Assembly: GCF_000020525.1 (NCBI RefSeq)
Contig: NC_011026.1
Coordinates: 310,001-374,000, forward strand
Direction of reading: 5' to 3'
Source: Chloroherpeton thalassium ATCC 35110
GTDB lineage: Bacteria > Bacteroidota > Chlorobiia > Chlorobiales > Chloroherpetonaceae
Length of the DNA: 64,000 nucleotides
Shown: positions 42,581 to 51,008 of the stretch, in pieces
Position numbering within the stretch: the first letter of the stretch is position 1
How the letters are laid out: each line of letters starts with the position of its first letter
Position numbers and translations under genes: made by a program
Notes under the pieces: model-generated
Seen by the model: only the letters and a program-made list of their open reading frames with translations
What the model was told of the DNA's origin: nothing
Database searches by the model: none

Positions 42581-43876
42581 ATGAGCCTCATTAATTTTGA
42601 AAGTATTTCACTCAATCCCTCCATTCTTCGCGCGTTAAAAGAGTTAGGCTACGAAACACCAACCGCCATTCAAGCCGCTGCTATCCCGGAAGCTATTTTA
42701 GGAAAAGATATCCTTGCAACCGCACAAACTGGAACAGGTAAAACCGCTGCATTCGCACTCCCGATTCTTCACCGTTTAGGCGAAAATCGCAGTTATGACA
42801 TTCGCGCACCACGAGCCCTTATTCTAACGCCAACCCGAGAATTGGCACTTCAAATTGACAACAATATCCGCCTTTATGCGCGTTACTTACGGCTGCGGAC
42901 TGGTGTCATTATGGGCGGTGTGCCAGCTCATCCTCAGATCAAAATGCTTCGTAGGAATCCTGACATTTTGGTGGCAACGCCAGGACGCCTCATCGACTTG
43001 TTTGACCAAGGCTTTATCGGGCTTGATCAAATCCAAACCTTCGTTTTGGATGAAGCAGATCGCATGCTCGACATGGGATTCATCGACGACATTCGCCGCA
43101 TAGAATCCTTGCAGCCGCGCGATCACCAAACGCTGCTATTTTCCGCGACACTTTCACCGGAAATTGAAGCGTTGGCCTCGCGGATGCTTCGCGAGCCCGT
43201 CCGCATTGAAGTCGCACCGGTTTCTTCCGTTGCCGACAACATCACGCAGAAAGTGCTTTTCGTTGAACAAAACAACAAGCGCGAGTTGCTTCACAACCTT
43301 TTCAAGGAAAACGACATCAAGCGCGCGCTGGTCTTTACCAGAACCAAACAACGCGCCAATCATGTGGCCGAGCAGCTCATTCGTTTGGGCATTTCTGCCG
43401 ACGCGATTCACTCAAGCAAAAGCCAACGCGCTCGTCAGCGTGCGCTCATGCTTTTTGATCGTGGCAAAATTAATGTGCTCGTTGCAACCGACATTGCCGC
43501 TCGCGGCATCGATGTGGATGGCATTTCTCATGTGATTAACTACGAATTGCCAGACGATCCTGAAAACTACGTGCACCGCATTGGACGCACCGCTCGTGCA
43601 GGCGCTTCCGGCACGGCGCTTTCCTTCTGCGACGCAGACGAAGTTAGAATGCTCAAAGGCATTGAAAAATTGACCAAAAGCTCAATTGCGATTTGCGACA
43701 ACAATCCATTTCACTCCATTGCTGTGGCGTCCATGCACAAAGTGGCCAAAGCGGGCAATAAACCGCAATATTTTCAGAAAAAGCCACGCCGGTTTAGCAA
43801 TTCCAAGTCAAAATACTCAAGCAAATATTCCGATAGAAAACACTCTTCGGGAAAACGCTCCTATAAATCAGCTTGA
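42581..43876 (+). CDS. DEAD-box RNA helicase (RhlE/CsdA-like)
   Basis: A 431-residue protein with all core motifs: Q motif FESISLNPSILRALKELGYETPTAIQ, Walker A AQTGTGKT, PTRELA, GG/TPGRL, DEADRML, SAT, and in domain 2 ARGIDVDG and HRIGRTARAG. A basic, Ser/Lys/Arg-rich tail of about 55 residues (KPRRFSNSKSKYSSKYSDRKH...) probably binds RNA. Roles in this family are ribosome assembly, RNA decay and cold growth. Terminator follows. Confidence 0.94.
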   Translation: MSLINFESISLNPSILRALKELGYETPTAIQAAAIPEAILGKDILATAQTGTGKTAAFALPILHRLGENRSYDIRAPRALILTPTRELALQIDNNIRLYARYLRLRTGVIMGGVPAHPQIKMLRRNPDILVATPGRLIDLFDQGFIGLDQIQTFVLDEADRMLDMGFIDDIRRIESLQPRDHQTLLFSATLSPEIEALASRMLREPVRIEVAPVSSVADNITQKVLFVEQNNKRELLHNLFKENDIKRALVFTRTKQRANHVAEQLIRLGISADAIHSSKSQRARQRALMLFDRGKINVLVATDIAARGIDVDGISHVINYELPDDPENYVHRIGRTARAGASGTALSFCDADEVRMLKGIEKLTKSSIAICDNNPFHSIAVASMHKVAKAGNKPQYFQKKPRRFSNSKSKYSSKYSDRKHSSGKRSYKSA

Positions 43877-43892
43877 TTATTTTTTTAGCGCG

Positions 43893-43925
43893 AAAAAAAA
43901 GGCAGCTTGTGAGCTGCCTTTTTTA
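43893..43925. terminator. Shared bidirectional terminator
   Basis: Eight A, then GGCAGCT (43901-43907) paired with AGCTGCC (43912-43918), then seven T: functional in both directions, between the helicase gene (plus) and the surA-like gene (minus). Confidence 0.93.
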
Positions 43926-43941
43926 TTGAATCCACGCCGAT

Positions 43942-45261
43942 TTAAATTTTTACTTTCCAATAAATCGTCTTTTTCAGTTCCTCAACCCAGCTGCTATACC
44001 TTTCGGCTTGCTGGCGTTGAAGCGCCATATTTCGCAGACGAGCATAATCCTGCTCAAGATTTAAGCGATGCTTTGGCGCAAAGTATTTCAACTTGACGAT
44101 AGAAAACGCATATTCGTCGCCAAGCTGAATGCGCGTTGGCTTTGAAATTTCGCCTGGACGAAGCGTTTCAATAATGGAGCGAATTGCGGGCAAAAGTCCA
44201 TCCAGCGGAATACGCTTTTGGTTGGTTTGCGGCGAAACAATGTCACCACCGAGCTCTGCTGAACTTTCATCTTCGGAAAACTGCCGTGCCATCATGCTAA
44301 ATTCAGCTTTTCCTGACAACACATTTTCCCGAATTTCATTCAATTGATCGATGGCAGCCGCATCGTTTAGCTTCGTTTTATCGAAGCGCTTCAAAATATG
44401 ACGCACTCGAATAGCCTCACCTTTCCGCTCCAACAGTTGAATAATGTGATAGCCAAATTCCGTTTCCACAATGCCCGATATTTGATTTTCCTTCAAACCA
44501 AAAGCGACTTCTTCAAAACGCCGAACAAATTCGCCGCGCTTCACAAAGCCCAAGTCGCCGCCCAACCGCGCCGATCCCGGATCTTGCGATTCAGCACGGG
44601 CAAGCTCGGCAAAGTCCTTTCCATCTTGCAACTCTTTTTGCACTTCTTGAATGGCGTCCAGCGCCGATTGCTTCGAAAGGCTATCGGTTTTGGGCTTAAT
44701 GACAATATGAGCCACTTCAACCTCCGCCGGAATTTCAGGCAGCGAATCGCGATACGTATTGTAGAAATCCACGACTTCCTCGTTTGAAACGGTTAAATCG
44801 GAAAAATGCTGGCGTTGCAATTCTTCAACCAATCGCTGAGACTTGATCTCTTCGCGCAAATCCACGCGAAGCATATCGATCGATTTTCCAAATGTTTCCA
44901 CAATGGCTTCGTCTGTGCGCAAGCGCTCGCGCAAAAACGCGATTCGCTGCTCAACCAATCCATCAACTTCTTCGCTGCTCACCGTAATGCTATCCAGCTT
45001 GGCTTTCATCAATAAGATTTTTTGGTTGATGAGCGCGGTAAAAACTTCCTTCCACAGCCCAGGCGTATTGAGATTGATCTGATTTTGGTAAGCGTAAAGC
45101 ATCGCCTGATTATCCACATCCGACTTTAAAATGGCTTCATCGCCCACTACCGCCACAATGCCATCCAACATTTCCTGCGCACTTGCAGGTTTTGAGAAAC
45201 TGCCAGCCAAAGCAAGCATGAACAAGAGGGCAAAACCGATTTTTCCAAGTTTGTTTATCAT
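43942..45261 (-). CDS. SurA-like periplasmic chaperone/peptidyl-prolyl isomerase
   Basis: A 439-residue protein with a signal peptide (FALLFMLALAGSF, cleaved near ASA-Q). It has a SurA N-terminal helical domain (MLDGIVAVVGDEAILKSDVDNQA), and two parvulin domains; the first is complete (AHIVIKPKTD ... SQDPGSARLGGDLGFVKRGEFVRRFEEVAF ... EFGYHIIQLLERKG), the second more degenerate. It escorts outer-membrane proteins through the periplasm. It is the last gene of a group of three such genes. Confidence 0.9.
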   Translation of the reverse strand: MINKLGKIGFALLFMLALAGSFSKPASAQEMLDGIVAVVGDEAILKSDVDNQAMLYAYQNQINLNTPGLWKEVFTALINQKILLMKAKLDSITVSSEEVDGLVEQRIAFLRERLRTDEAIVETFGKSIDMLRVDLREEIKSQRLVEELQRQHFSDLTVSNEEVVDFYNTYRDSLPEIPAEVEVAHIVIKPKTDSLSKQSALDAIQEVQKELQDGKDFAELARAESQDPGSARLGGDLGFVKRGEFVRRFEEVAFGLKENQISGIVETEFGYHIIQLLERKGEAIRVRHILKRFDKTKLNDAAAIDQLNEIRENVLSGKAEFSMMARQFSEDESSAELGGDIVSPQTNQKRIPLDGLLPAIRSIIETLRPGEISKPTRIQLGDEYAFSIVKLKYFAPKHRLNLEQDYARLRNMALQRQQAERYSSWVEELKKTIYWKVKI

Positions 45262-45278
45262 AGATGTTAAAATTCTTT

Positions 45279-46142
45279 TTAGCGTTGCGCTGCTTTTCGG
45301 GCGCGTTTTTGAAGCTCGATATAAAATGCGTTTTGCTTTTTCAATTTCAAACGTTGTTTAATTTCGTCGTAGGCCGCTTCAAGTGGCTTTTCCGTTCCTG
45401 TTTCAACACGCGTCTCAAGTCGCATCACCACAAAAAGCGAATCGTTGAGCTTGACAATCGGCGAAATGTTGCTCGGGCGCATCTTCTCTAAAAGCTGCTG
45501 CAACACATCCGATTCAAGATGCAAGCGACTGATTCGCACAAATTCTTCTGAATCTTGAAGTGCATGCGTGTTCAAAGTATCCAGTTCTGGCGCTATGATT
45601 TTGGCTTCGCTAACCAGCTCATCAAACGAAAATCGACGATTGCCAAGCGCTCTTGCCATTCGCGTGGCGGAATCCGACGAAGACGCATAGAGGCGAATCA
45701 GCTTTACCGCCGGCTCACGATAAACAAACTCTTGCTTGTGCATCTCATAATAGGCACTGACTTCGATAGAATCCACTCTAAATGCGCCTTTTGCCTCAGC
45801 TTTTTTCATTTCTATATCAACAAAGCGCTGCACGAAAATGCGGCGCTTGGCTTTTTCTAAAAGCACTTGAGCAAGCGGATCGGATTCAATGTTGGCCTGG
45901 CACGCTAAGTCATAGAGCGCGGCAGTGTGTTTCCAATCTTCAATGTAAATGGCGGCGGCTGTTGCGCTATCCTTTGGAGACGCATACTGAATAGATGCTT
46001 GCAATTCGGAAAGGGTCAGATTGCTTTCACCAACTTTCGCCACCACCGAATCCGCCGAATTGGATTCGCAGGCCGAAACCATTCCGAAAAGCACGCAGAG
46101 AAACAGCACGTGCAAAATGTTCTTTTTAACCGATTGGCTCAT
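45279..46142 (-). CDS. SurA-like lipoprotein, parvulin domain degenerate or absent
   Basis: A 287-residue lipoprotein (VSAC lipobox, about Cys25). After the signal, VVAKVGESNLTLSELQASI resembles a SurA/PrsA N-terminal domain. The place of a parvulin domain (VYREPAVKLIRLYASSSDSATRMARALGNRRFSFDEL) is degenerate with no active-site pattern. Typical for one member of the SurA-type trio in this group of bacteria: probable chaperone without isomerase activity. It lies 17 bases upstream of the surA-like gene on the transcript. Confidence 0.8.
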   Translation of the reverse strand: MSQSVKKNILHVLFLCVLFGMVSACESNSADSVVAKVGESNLTLSELQASIQYASPKDSATAAAIYIEDWKHTAALYDLACQANIESDPLAQVLLEKAKRRIFVQRFVDIEMKKAEAKGAFRVDSIEVSAYYEMHKQEFVYREPAVKLIRLYASSSDSATRMARALGNRRFSFDELVSEAKIIAPELDTLNTHALQDSEEFVRISRLHLESDVLQQLLEKMRPSNISPIVKLNDSLFVVMRLETRVETGTEKPLEAAYDEIKQRLKLKKQNAFYIELQKRARKAAQR

Positions 46143-46212
46143 TTATTTTTTCTCTTGCTTGATTGAACGAAAATGAAAAGGCGGCTTTCAAAGTCGCTAT
46201 TCATTCGAAAAC

Positions 46213-46240
46213 GTAGAGACGCGGCAAATCGCGTCTCTAC
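46213..46240. repeat. Short palindromic intergenic repeat (GTAGAGACGCG type)
   Basis: GTAGAGACGCG (46213-46223), 6-base loop, CGCGTCTCTAC (46230-46240). This palindrome is a widely scattered intergenic element. It sits in the 208-base gap inside the ppiC gene group and could act as an mRNA-processing or stability element. Confidence 0.85.
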
Positions 46241-46350
46241 AACTCTTCAAATTTCAACGAAGTGTCGATGCTTGATTAATTTAAGAAAGATTTGCTTACG
46301 ACTTCGGCATTTTGATTTTTACGTTTGCCTGCCCAGTCCAAACCGCGCAG

Positions 46351-48537
46351 TTATTTATCTTCCTTGAACGCCTGCTTTAAATTGTCTTCAAAAACGGTAA
46401 TCTTGCTTTTTGCGCGCAAGCGATTCACCCACTCGGTTTCCAAGGCGCGGGTGTTTTGCTCCTGTAAGATGGAAAAAATCTCTGTGCGAGCTTCTTCATA
46501 CGTTTTTTCAGTTGGCGGCAACATGATATCCAAACGCATTATTCTATATCGCTCATTTATCGACTCAGGCGCAGCGACAAAGCCGACGGGCTTTCCAAAA
46601 AGCTTATCGACACGCCGATTTTCACCACGGTTGAAAATCGCGCTTTCCGCTGAGCCCAAGCTATCGGCAGTTTCGCTATAACGCGCGGCCAATGCCTCGA
46701 AGCTTCTTGGCTGATCATCGACTTGCAGTCCGGTCAGTTGCTCTTGCAATTTTTGGAACTTCAGCTGCGATTTTTTGTCGCGGCGTTTTTTGAGCTTGCG
46801 CAATTGCGCTTGAATTTTGCGTTTTTGAATTTTCACATCTTGGGCGCTCACCACATCGCGCTGACGAATATTTTGGGTCAGCTCGTTGTAAATATCATCG
46901 GCGAGTGATTTTTCGGAAACAACAATCTCGGAAACTTTCATGCGCTCGCCCAAGCGAAAATCGCCTTTGTGCGTTGCGTAGTAAGCACGACCGGCAGAAT
47001 CAGTTGCGGCAGCCTGGCTCCAAACCGTTTCATCCGAAACTTTAAAAAGCAACACGCCATCGCGATAGTCTTCCATCAACTGCGTAAAATCAGCATAGCG
47101 TGCTTCCAAATGGTCAATTTCATAGGATTTGAGCGTTTCATCGACATATTGCTTTGCATATTGATGAATGGCGTCCGCCGTGAGCAGCGAATTTTTTCCA
47201 CCAAACCGCTTCATAAAATCGATCAAATCAGCCAGCGTGCGGGTTTGTTTTTCTGCAAAAGTGAAAAATACCGTGCCGAGCGTCGCGTCATCCAAATCGT
47301 CCAATTGTGCAAAAGTCGAGTTGCTATCGATTTTCGCCGTCAGCATGGGAAGTGCCGATTCATTTTCCTTAAAGTGATACGTCTCTTTGAGTTGCTGGAT
47401 GAAAAGATCTCGCTCATGCTTGAGCTTTTCAGAATTGCGACTCAGCAAACGCTTTAGCAACTCTTTGCTTTCGTCATAGCTTTTTGGTTCTTCGCGCCCG
47501 GTGAGCAAAATAATGTGATACCCAAACGGCGTGCGAATAATTGGAGAAAGGTCTCCAGCCTGTTTCAAAGCAAAAGCAGCGGTTTCAAAGGGTTTGACCA
47601 TTCGATTCAGGCCAAACAGGCCAAGATCGCCGCCACGCGCCCCGGACAATTTGTCATCGGATTCTTTTTTAGCAATGCTCTGAAAATCTTCACCTTTTTG
47701 AATTCTGCGCAGAATCGATTCCGCTTTTCGATAGGCTTTTAGCGTGTCTGACGGCGTAGGCGATTTTGGCAGCGCAACCATAATGTGCGACGCACGAATT
47801 GGCTGCGTTTTAGGACGACGATCATAAATCTTCACAATATGATACCCATAACGGGTGCGAAACGGTCCCACCAATTCGCCAACTTTTCCGCCGTAAGCCG
47901 CATCTTCAAATTGATACACCATCATGCCGCCGGAAAAATAGCCCAGATTGCCTTTGTTTTGTCTCACGCTTGGATCTTCGGAGAAAGCCAATGCGACCGA
48001 ATCGAACGGCGCGCCAGCCAGAATGAGTTTTCGCGCTTCCATGATTTTCTGATACGCTCTGAGCGTATCAGCTGGATCGGCTGCACTTGAAACCAATGCT
48101 AAAATGTGCGAGGCATTAATTTCTTCTTGCTGCTTATCGTACAAATCGCGCAAATTTTTCTCCATCACCGCTCTTTCCATCAAATACGGCTCAGCAAGTT
48201 GCGCGCGATAGTCCTTGAGCTCTTGCAAAAGACTTGGGTCTTGGCCAAATCCGCGATCCTGCGCGTCTTTGACTTTCAAGCGAAAGGTGATGTATTTATC
48301 CAAAAAATCTTGATAGGCTGCAAACGTATCTCTGCGAAGGGTATCAGAGAAAAAAGTGCCGTCGTTGTATTTCGACTCGAATTCCTGTAAATCAACCGCG
48401 TATTCCCAGCCTGGTTGCTCTATTTTTGCAACAGGAAGTTGCGAAAGCGAACCGCCGCAGGCCGTTAAAATCGAAGCCGAAAAAAGGGCGGCAAAAAAAA
48501 GTTTGAGTTTTTTGAATTCAAGGTTGAACCTAACCAT
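46351..48537 (-). CDS. Peptidyl-prolyl isomerase lipoprotein, PpiC/SurA type, two parvulin domains
   Basis: A 728-residue lipoprotein (signal ending in lipobox LTAC). Two parvulin domains, one around ASHILALVSSAADPADTLRAYQKIMEARKLILAGAPFDSVA ... GNLGYFSGGMM ... RYGYHIVKIYDRRP and the next around ASHIMVALPKSPTPSDTLKAYRKAES ... GGDLGLFGLNRM ... FGYHIILLTGRE. A third helical region follows, with a KIQKRKIQAQLRKLKKRRDKKSQLKFQKL coiled coil. Members of this family (PrsA/PpiD-like) help fold or secrete envelope proteins. First of three SurA-type genes. Confidence 0.88.
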   Translation of the reverse strand: MVRFNLEFKKLKLFFAALFSASILTACGGSLSQLPVAKIEQPGWEYAVDLQEFESKYNDGTFFSDTLRRDTFAAYQDFLDKYITFRLKVKDAQDRGFGQDPSLLQELKDYRAQLAEPYLMERAVMEKNLRDLYDKQQEEINASHILALVSSAADPADTLRAYQKIMEARKLILAGAPFDSVALAFSEDPSVRQNKGNLGYFSGGMMVYQFEDAAYGGKVGELVGPFRTRYGYHIVKIYDRRPKTQPIRASHIMVALPKSPTPSDTLKAYRKAESILRRIQKGEDFQSIAKKESDDKLSGARGGDLGLFGLNRMVKPFETAAFALKQAGDLSPIIRTPFGYHIILLTGREEPKSYDESKELLKRLLSRNSEKLKHERDLFIQQLKETYHFKENESALPMLTAKIDSNSTFAQLDDLDDATLGTVFFTFAEKQTRTLADLIDFMKRFGGKNSLLTADAIHQYAKQYVDETLKSYEIDHLEARYADFTQLMEDYRDGVLLFKVSDETVWSQAAATDSAGRAYYATHKGDFRLGERMKVSEIVVSEKSLADDIYNELTQNIRQRDVVSAQDVKIQKRKIQAQLRKLKKRRDKKSQLKFQKLQEQLTGLQVDDQPRSFEALAARYSETADSLGSAESAIFNRGENRRVDKLFGKPVGFVAAPESINERYRIMRLDIMLPPTEKTYEEARTEIFSILQEQNTRALETEWVNRLRAKSKITVFEDNLKQAFKEDK

Positions 48538-48720
48538 TTGTTAGCGTCCGTTTTTAGGTTGATGATTTTTGAAAATGATCAAAACCAAGCTTTAGAGGCC
48601 ATATTTGCGGGCGAATAGTAAAGAAAAAAACCATGATTTACAATATACGCGAATTAGCCAACCGCTGCTTTGACTTGGCTTGGCCGTCTTGGCGAATGTG
48701 CGCGGCAAAATTTAGAACGC

Positions 48721-49509
48721 TTACCTCTTTTTCTTATCGATTTGGCTCAGTCGGCCAAGTTCGCCTTCAATTTCTACATCTTGATAGGCATTTCGTTCTA
48801 CAAAATTTCGCACAATCACGTCTCGAGAATGGCGCAATTCCTGGCGCGTGCCGAGAAAATAAATCCGGCCTTCGTGCATCATGGCCACACGGTCGGCAAC
48901 TTTATCCACGCTTTGCATGTCGTGCGTGACCACAATCGAGGTGACTTGCAGCGATTTGGCAAGATTCAAGATGAGCGAATCGATGGAGTCGGACATAATC
49001 GGGTCGAGTCCGGTTGTGGGTTCGTCGTAAAAAATATATTGCGGGTTTGTCGCCAGGGCTCTGGCCAGGCCAACGCGTTTGCGCATTCCGCCGGAAAGTT
49101 CGGACGGCTTCAAATGCTCCGTTCCTGGAAGCTCAACCATTGCGAGCTTTTCGGCGACAATCTTCTCGATTTCTTTGTTGGGCAACTGCGCATTTTCTTT
49201 CAGCGCAATCCCAACATTTTCGCCAACTGTCATCGAATCGAAAAGCGCAGCACTTTGAAAAAGCATCCCAAATTTTTCGCGAACTCGATAGAGCGCCGCC
49301 TTGCTCATTTGTGAAATATCCTCGCCATCGACGAGCACGCGGCCTTCATCAGGCACAAGCAACCCGACCATGTGCTTGAGCAACACGGATTTTCCGCAAC
49401 CGCTTCGCCCAATAATCACCATCGTTTCGCCTGTTTTGATTTCGAGCGAAACACCGCGCAACACCTCTTTTTGCCGAAATTGCTTTTTCAAATTTTGAAC
49501 TTCAATCAT
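48721..49509 (-). CDS. ABC transporter ATP-binding protein, MlaF/Ttg2A type
   Basis: A 262-residue ATPase with Walker A GRSGCGKS, Q-loop region, signature LSGGMRKRVGLARA, Walker B YIFYDEPTTGLDP and the H-loop VVTHDMQSVDKVADR. The pattern 'GRSGCGKSVLLKHMVGLL' is typical of MlaF, which drives phospholipid transport between membranes with permease MlaE and substrate-binding MlaD. Neither gene is adjacent: downstream is the PpiC lipoprotein and upstream is DAHP synthase on the same strand. Confidence 0.85.
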   Translation of the reverse strand: MIEVQNLKKQFRQKEVLRGVSLEIKTGETMVIIGRSGCGKSVLLKHMVGLLVPDEGRVLVDGEDISQMSKAALYRVREKFGMLFQSAALFDSMTVGENVGIALKENAQLPNKEIEKIVAEKLAMVELPGTEHLKPSELSGGMRKRVGLARALATNPQYIFYDEPTTGLDPIMSDSIDSLILNLAKSLQVTSIVVTHDMQSVDKVADRVAMMHEGRIYFLGTRQELRHSRDVIVRNFVERNAYQDVEIEGELGRLSQIDKKKR

Positions 49510-49587
49510 AACGCGAGAATGAAAAAATTTGCGATGCGTTGCAAAGTAATGAATCGTTGGAAAATGCGCGAGCTTTTTTGATGGGAG

Positions 49588-49619
49588 AACTCAGAGCAAG
49601 CCGTTGCAAGCTCTGAGTT
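49588..49619 (-). terminator. Hairpin after DAHP synthase
   Basis: AACTCAGAGC (49588-49597) pairs perfectly with GCTCTGAGTT (49610-49619) over a 12-base loop. The following minus-strand bases are not a clean T-run, so terminator strength is uncertain. Confidence 0.5.
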
Positions 49620-49657
49620 TCTGGAAAAGATTAAGAACCGTTTCTGCAACTGATAAA

Positions 49658-50695
49658 TTAAATCAGTTCTTCCACCGTTGCGTTAAGCGTTCGGCCAACT
49701 GCTTCAGCCACCGGTTTTAGCTCTTTGAGCAAACGATAAAACTTTTTCGGCTTCAGCGATTGCGGCCCGTCGGAGAGCGCTTTTTCAGGATGTGGATGAA
49801 CTTCCACAATCAGACCATCTGCACCGCACGCAATCGAGGCTTTTGACATCGGATTTACATATTCCCAAAGTCCAACACCGTGCGACGGATCGACGACAAT
49901 CGGCAAATGCGACAAATGCTTGACCGCCGGAACGGCATTCAAATCGAGCGTGTTGCGCGTGTGCGTTTCAAATGTCCGAATGCCGCGCTCGCACAAAATG
50001 ACATTTTGGTTGCCATTCGAATAAATATATTCAGCGGCCATCAAAAACTCCTCAATGGTGGCTGCCATGCCGCGCTTCAAGAGAATCGGATTTTTATATT
50101 TTGCCGCCGCTTCAAGCAAGGCGAAGTTTTGCATGTTGCGAGCGCCGATTTGCAAAATATCGCTGTGTTCGGCCACTGCTGGCAAATTTTCCGTGTCTTT
50201 CACTTCCGTGATCACCAGCATCCCGTATTTCTCGGCGGCTTCCTTCAATAGCTCAAGCCCTTTGATTTTTAAGCCTTGGAAAGAATAAGGCGAAGTTCTC
50301 GGCTTGAACGCGCCACCGCGCAAGATTTTCACCCCAGCAACGCTAATGGATTCAGCCACTTCATATATTTGCTCACGACTTTCCACCGCGCAAGGTCCGG
50401 CCATAATTTGAATTTCCTTGCCGCCAATTTCCACGTCGCCGATGCGCACGATGGTATTTTCCGGCTTGACCTCGCGACCAACCAATTTATACGGTTTTGT
50501 AATTCGCACCACATCCACAACGCCCGACATGCTTGAAAAGCCGTCTTCGTCCAAAACCCCTTTATTTCCCGTTACGCCGATCGCAATTCGCTGCGAACCG
50601 AGAATTTTATGTGGCATACAGCCTAACTCCCGAACTCGGTCATAAACCGCATGAATTTGCTCTTCCGTAGCCTCATGCGACATCACAATAAACAT
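49658..50695 (-). CDS. 3-deoxy-7-phosphoheptulonate (DAHP) synthase, type Iβ with N-terminal ferredoxin-like regulatory domain
   Basis: The start at 50695 (MFIVMSHEATEEQIHAVYDRV) is chosen because AAGGAG lies 7-12 bases before it; the longer frame from 50761 is untranslated leader. The 345-residue enzyme has the N-terminal ferredoxin-like domain (residues 1-70) seen in the Thermotoga enzyme, where it gives feedback control by Tyr/Phe, then the catalytic barrel with AGPCAVES, LRGGAFKPRTSPYSFQG, ILLKRGM and VDPSHGVG metal-binding motifs. It makes the first committed step of aromatic amino acid synthesis. It has its own promoter and leader. Confidence 0.94.
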   Translation of the reverse strand: MFIVMSHEATEEQIHAVYDRVRELGCMPHKILGSQRIAIGVTGNKGVLDEDGFSSMSGVVDVVRITKPYKLVGREVKPENTIVRIGDVEIGGKEIQIMAGPCAVESREQIYEVAESISVAGVKILRGGAFKPRTSPYSFQGLKIKGLELLKEAAEKYGMLVITEVKDTENLPAVAEHSDILQIGARNMQNFALLEAAAKYKNPILLKRGMAATIEEFLMAAEYIYSNGNQNVILCERGIRTFETHTRNTLDLNAVPAVKHLSHLPIVVDPSHGVGLWEYVNPMSKASIACGADGLIVEVHPHPEKALSDGPQSLKPKKFYRLLKELKPVAEAVGRTLNATVEELI

Positions 50696-50811
50696 CTGAA
50701 AACTCCTTTCGATGATGAAAAAAAAATTATGTCCCAAAGTGAGATATGAGATAGAAATCAATCTAACTTGACTGCCTTACAGGCAAAAACCGAGATGATA
50801 TAAAGATTAGT

Positions 50812-50830
50812 TTCGCCACCAAGTGGCGAA
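50812..50830 (-). promoter_or_regulatory. Leader hairpin of DAHP synthase mRNA
   Basis: In the transcribed leader, TTCGCCAC (minus strand) pairs with GTGGCGAA around a 3-base loop (50812-50819 with 50823-50830). It lies about 120 bases upstream of the start codon. No aromatic-codon leader peptide was found, so attenuation is not supported; it may affect RNA stability. Confidence 0.4.
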
Positions 50831-50883
50831 GAAAAAGAAGGAGAATGCGGTAAAATATGTGGTGCTACGGCAAATCATAAATC

Positions 50884-50912
50884 ATTATAAGTAACCGTGT
50901 GCGAAAATGCAA
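50884..50912 (-). promoter_or_regulatory. Candidate sigma-70-type promoter of DAHP synthase
   Basis: On the minus strand TTGCAT (50912-50907), 17 bases, then a consensus TATAAT (50889-50884). Start would be near 50877, leaving a leader of about 180 bases before the chosen ATG. Confidence 0.45.
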
Positions 50913-50955
50913 TGGCTTGTTTGAGGAAAATTGCCATTCATCATTGTAGAAATAG

Positions 50956-50987
50956 AAAAAGCCGCTACCAAAACGAAGCGGCTTTTT
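50956..50987. terminator. Terminator of the DUF4340 gene
   Basis: AAAAAGCCGCT (50956-50966) and AGCGGCTTTTT (50977-50987) form a symmetric stem with A and T runs on both sides. It lies 22 bases downstream of the minus-strand DUF4340 gene. Confidence 0.93.
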
Positions 50988-51008
50988 AGAGATTTGATAA
51001 AAGACCGA

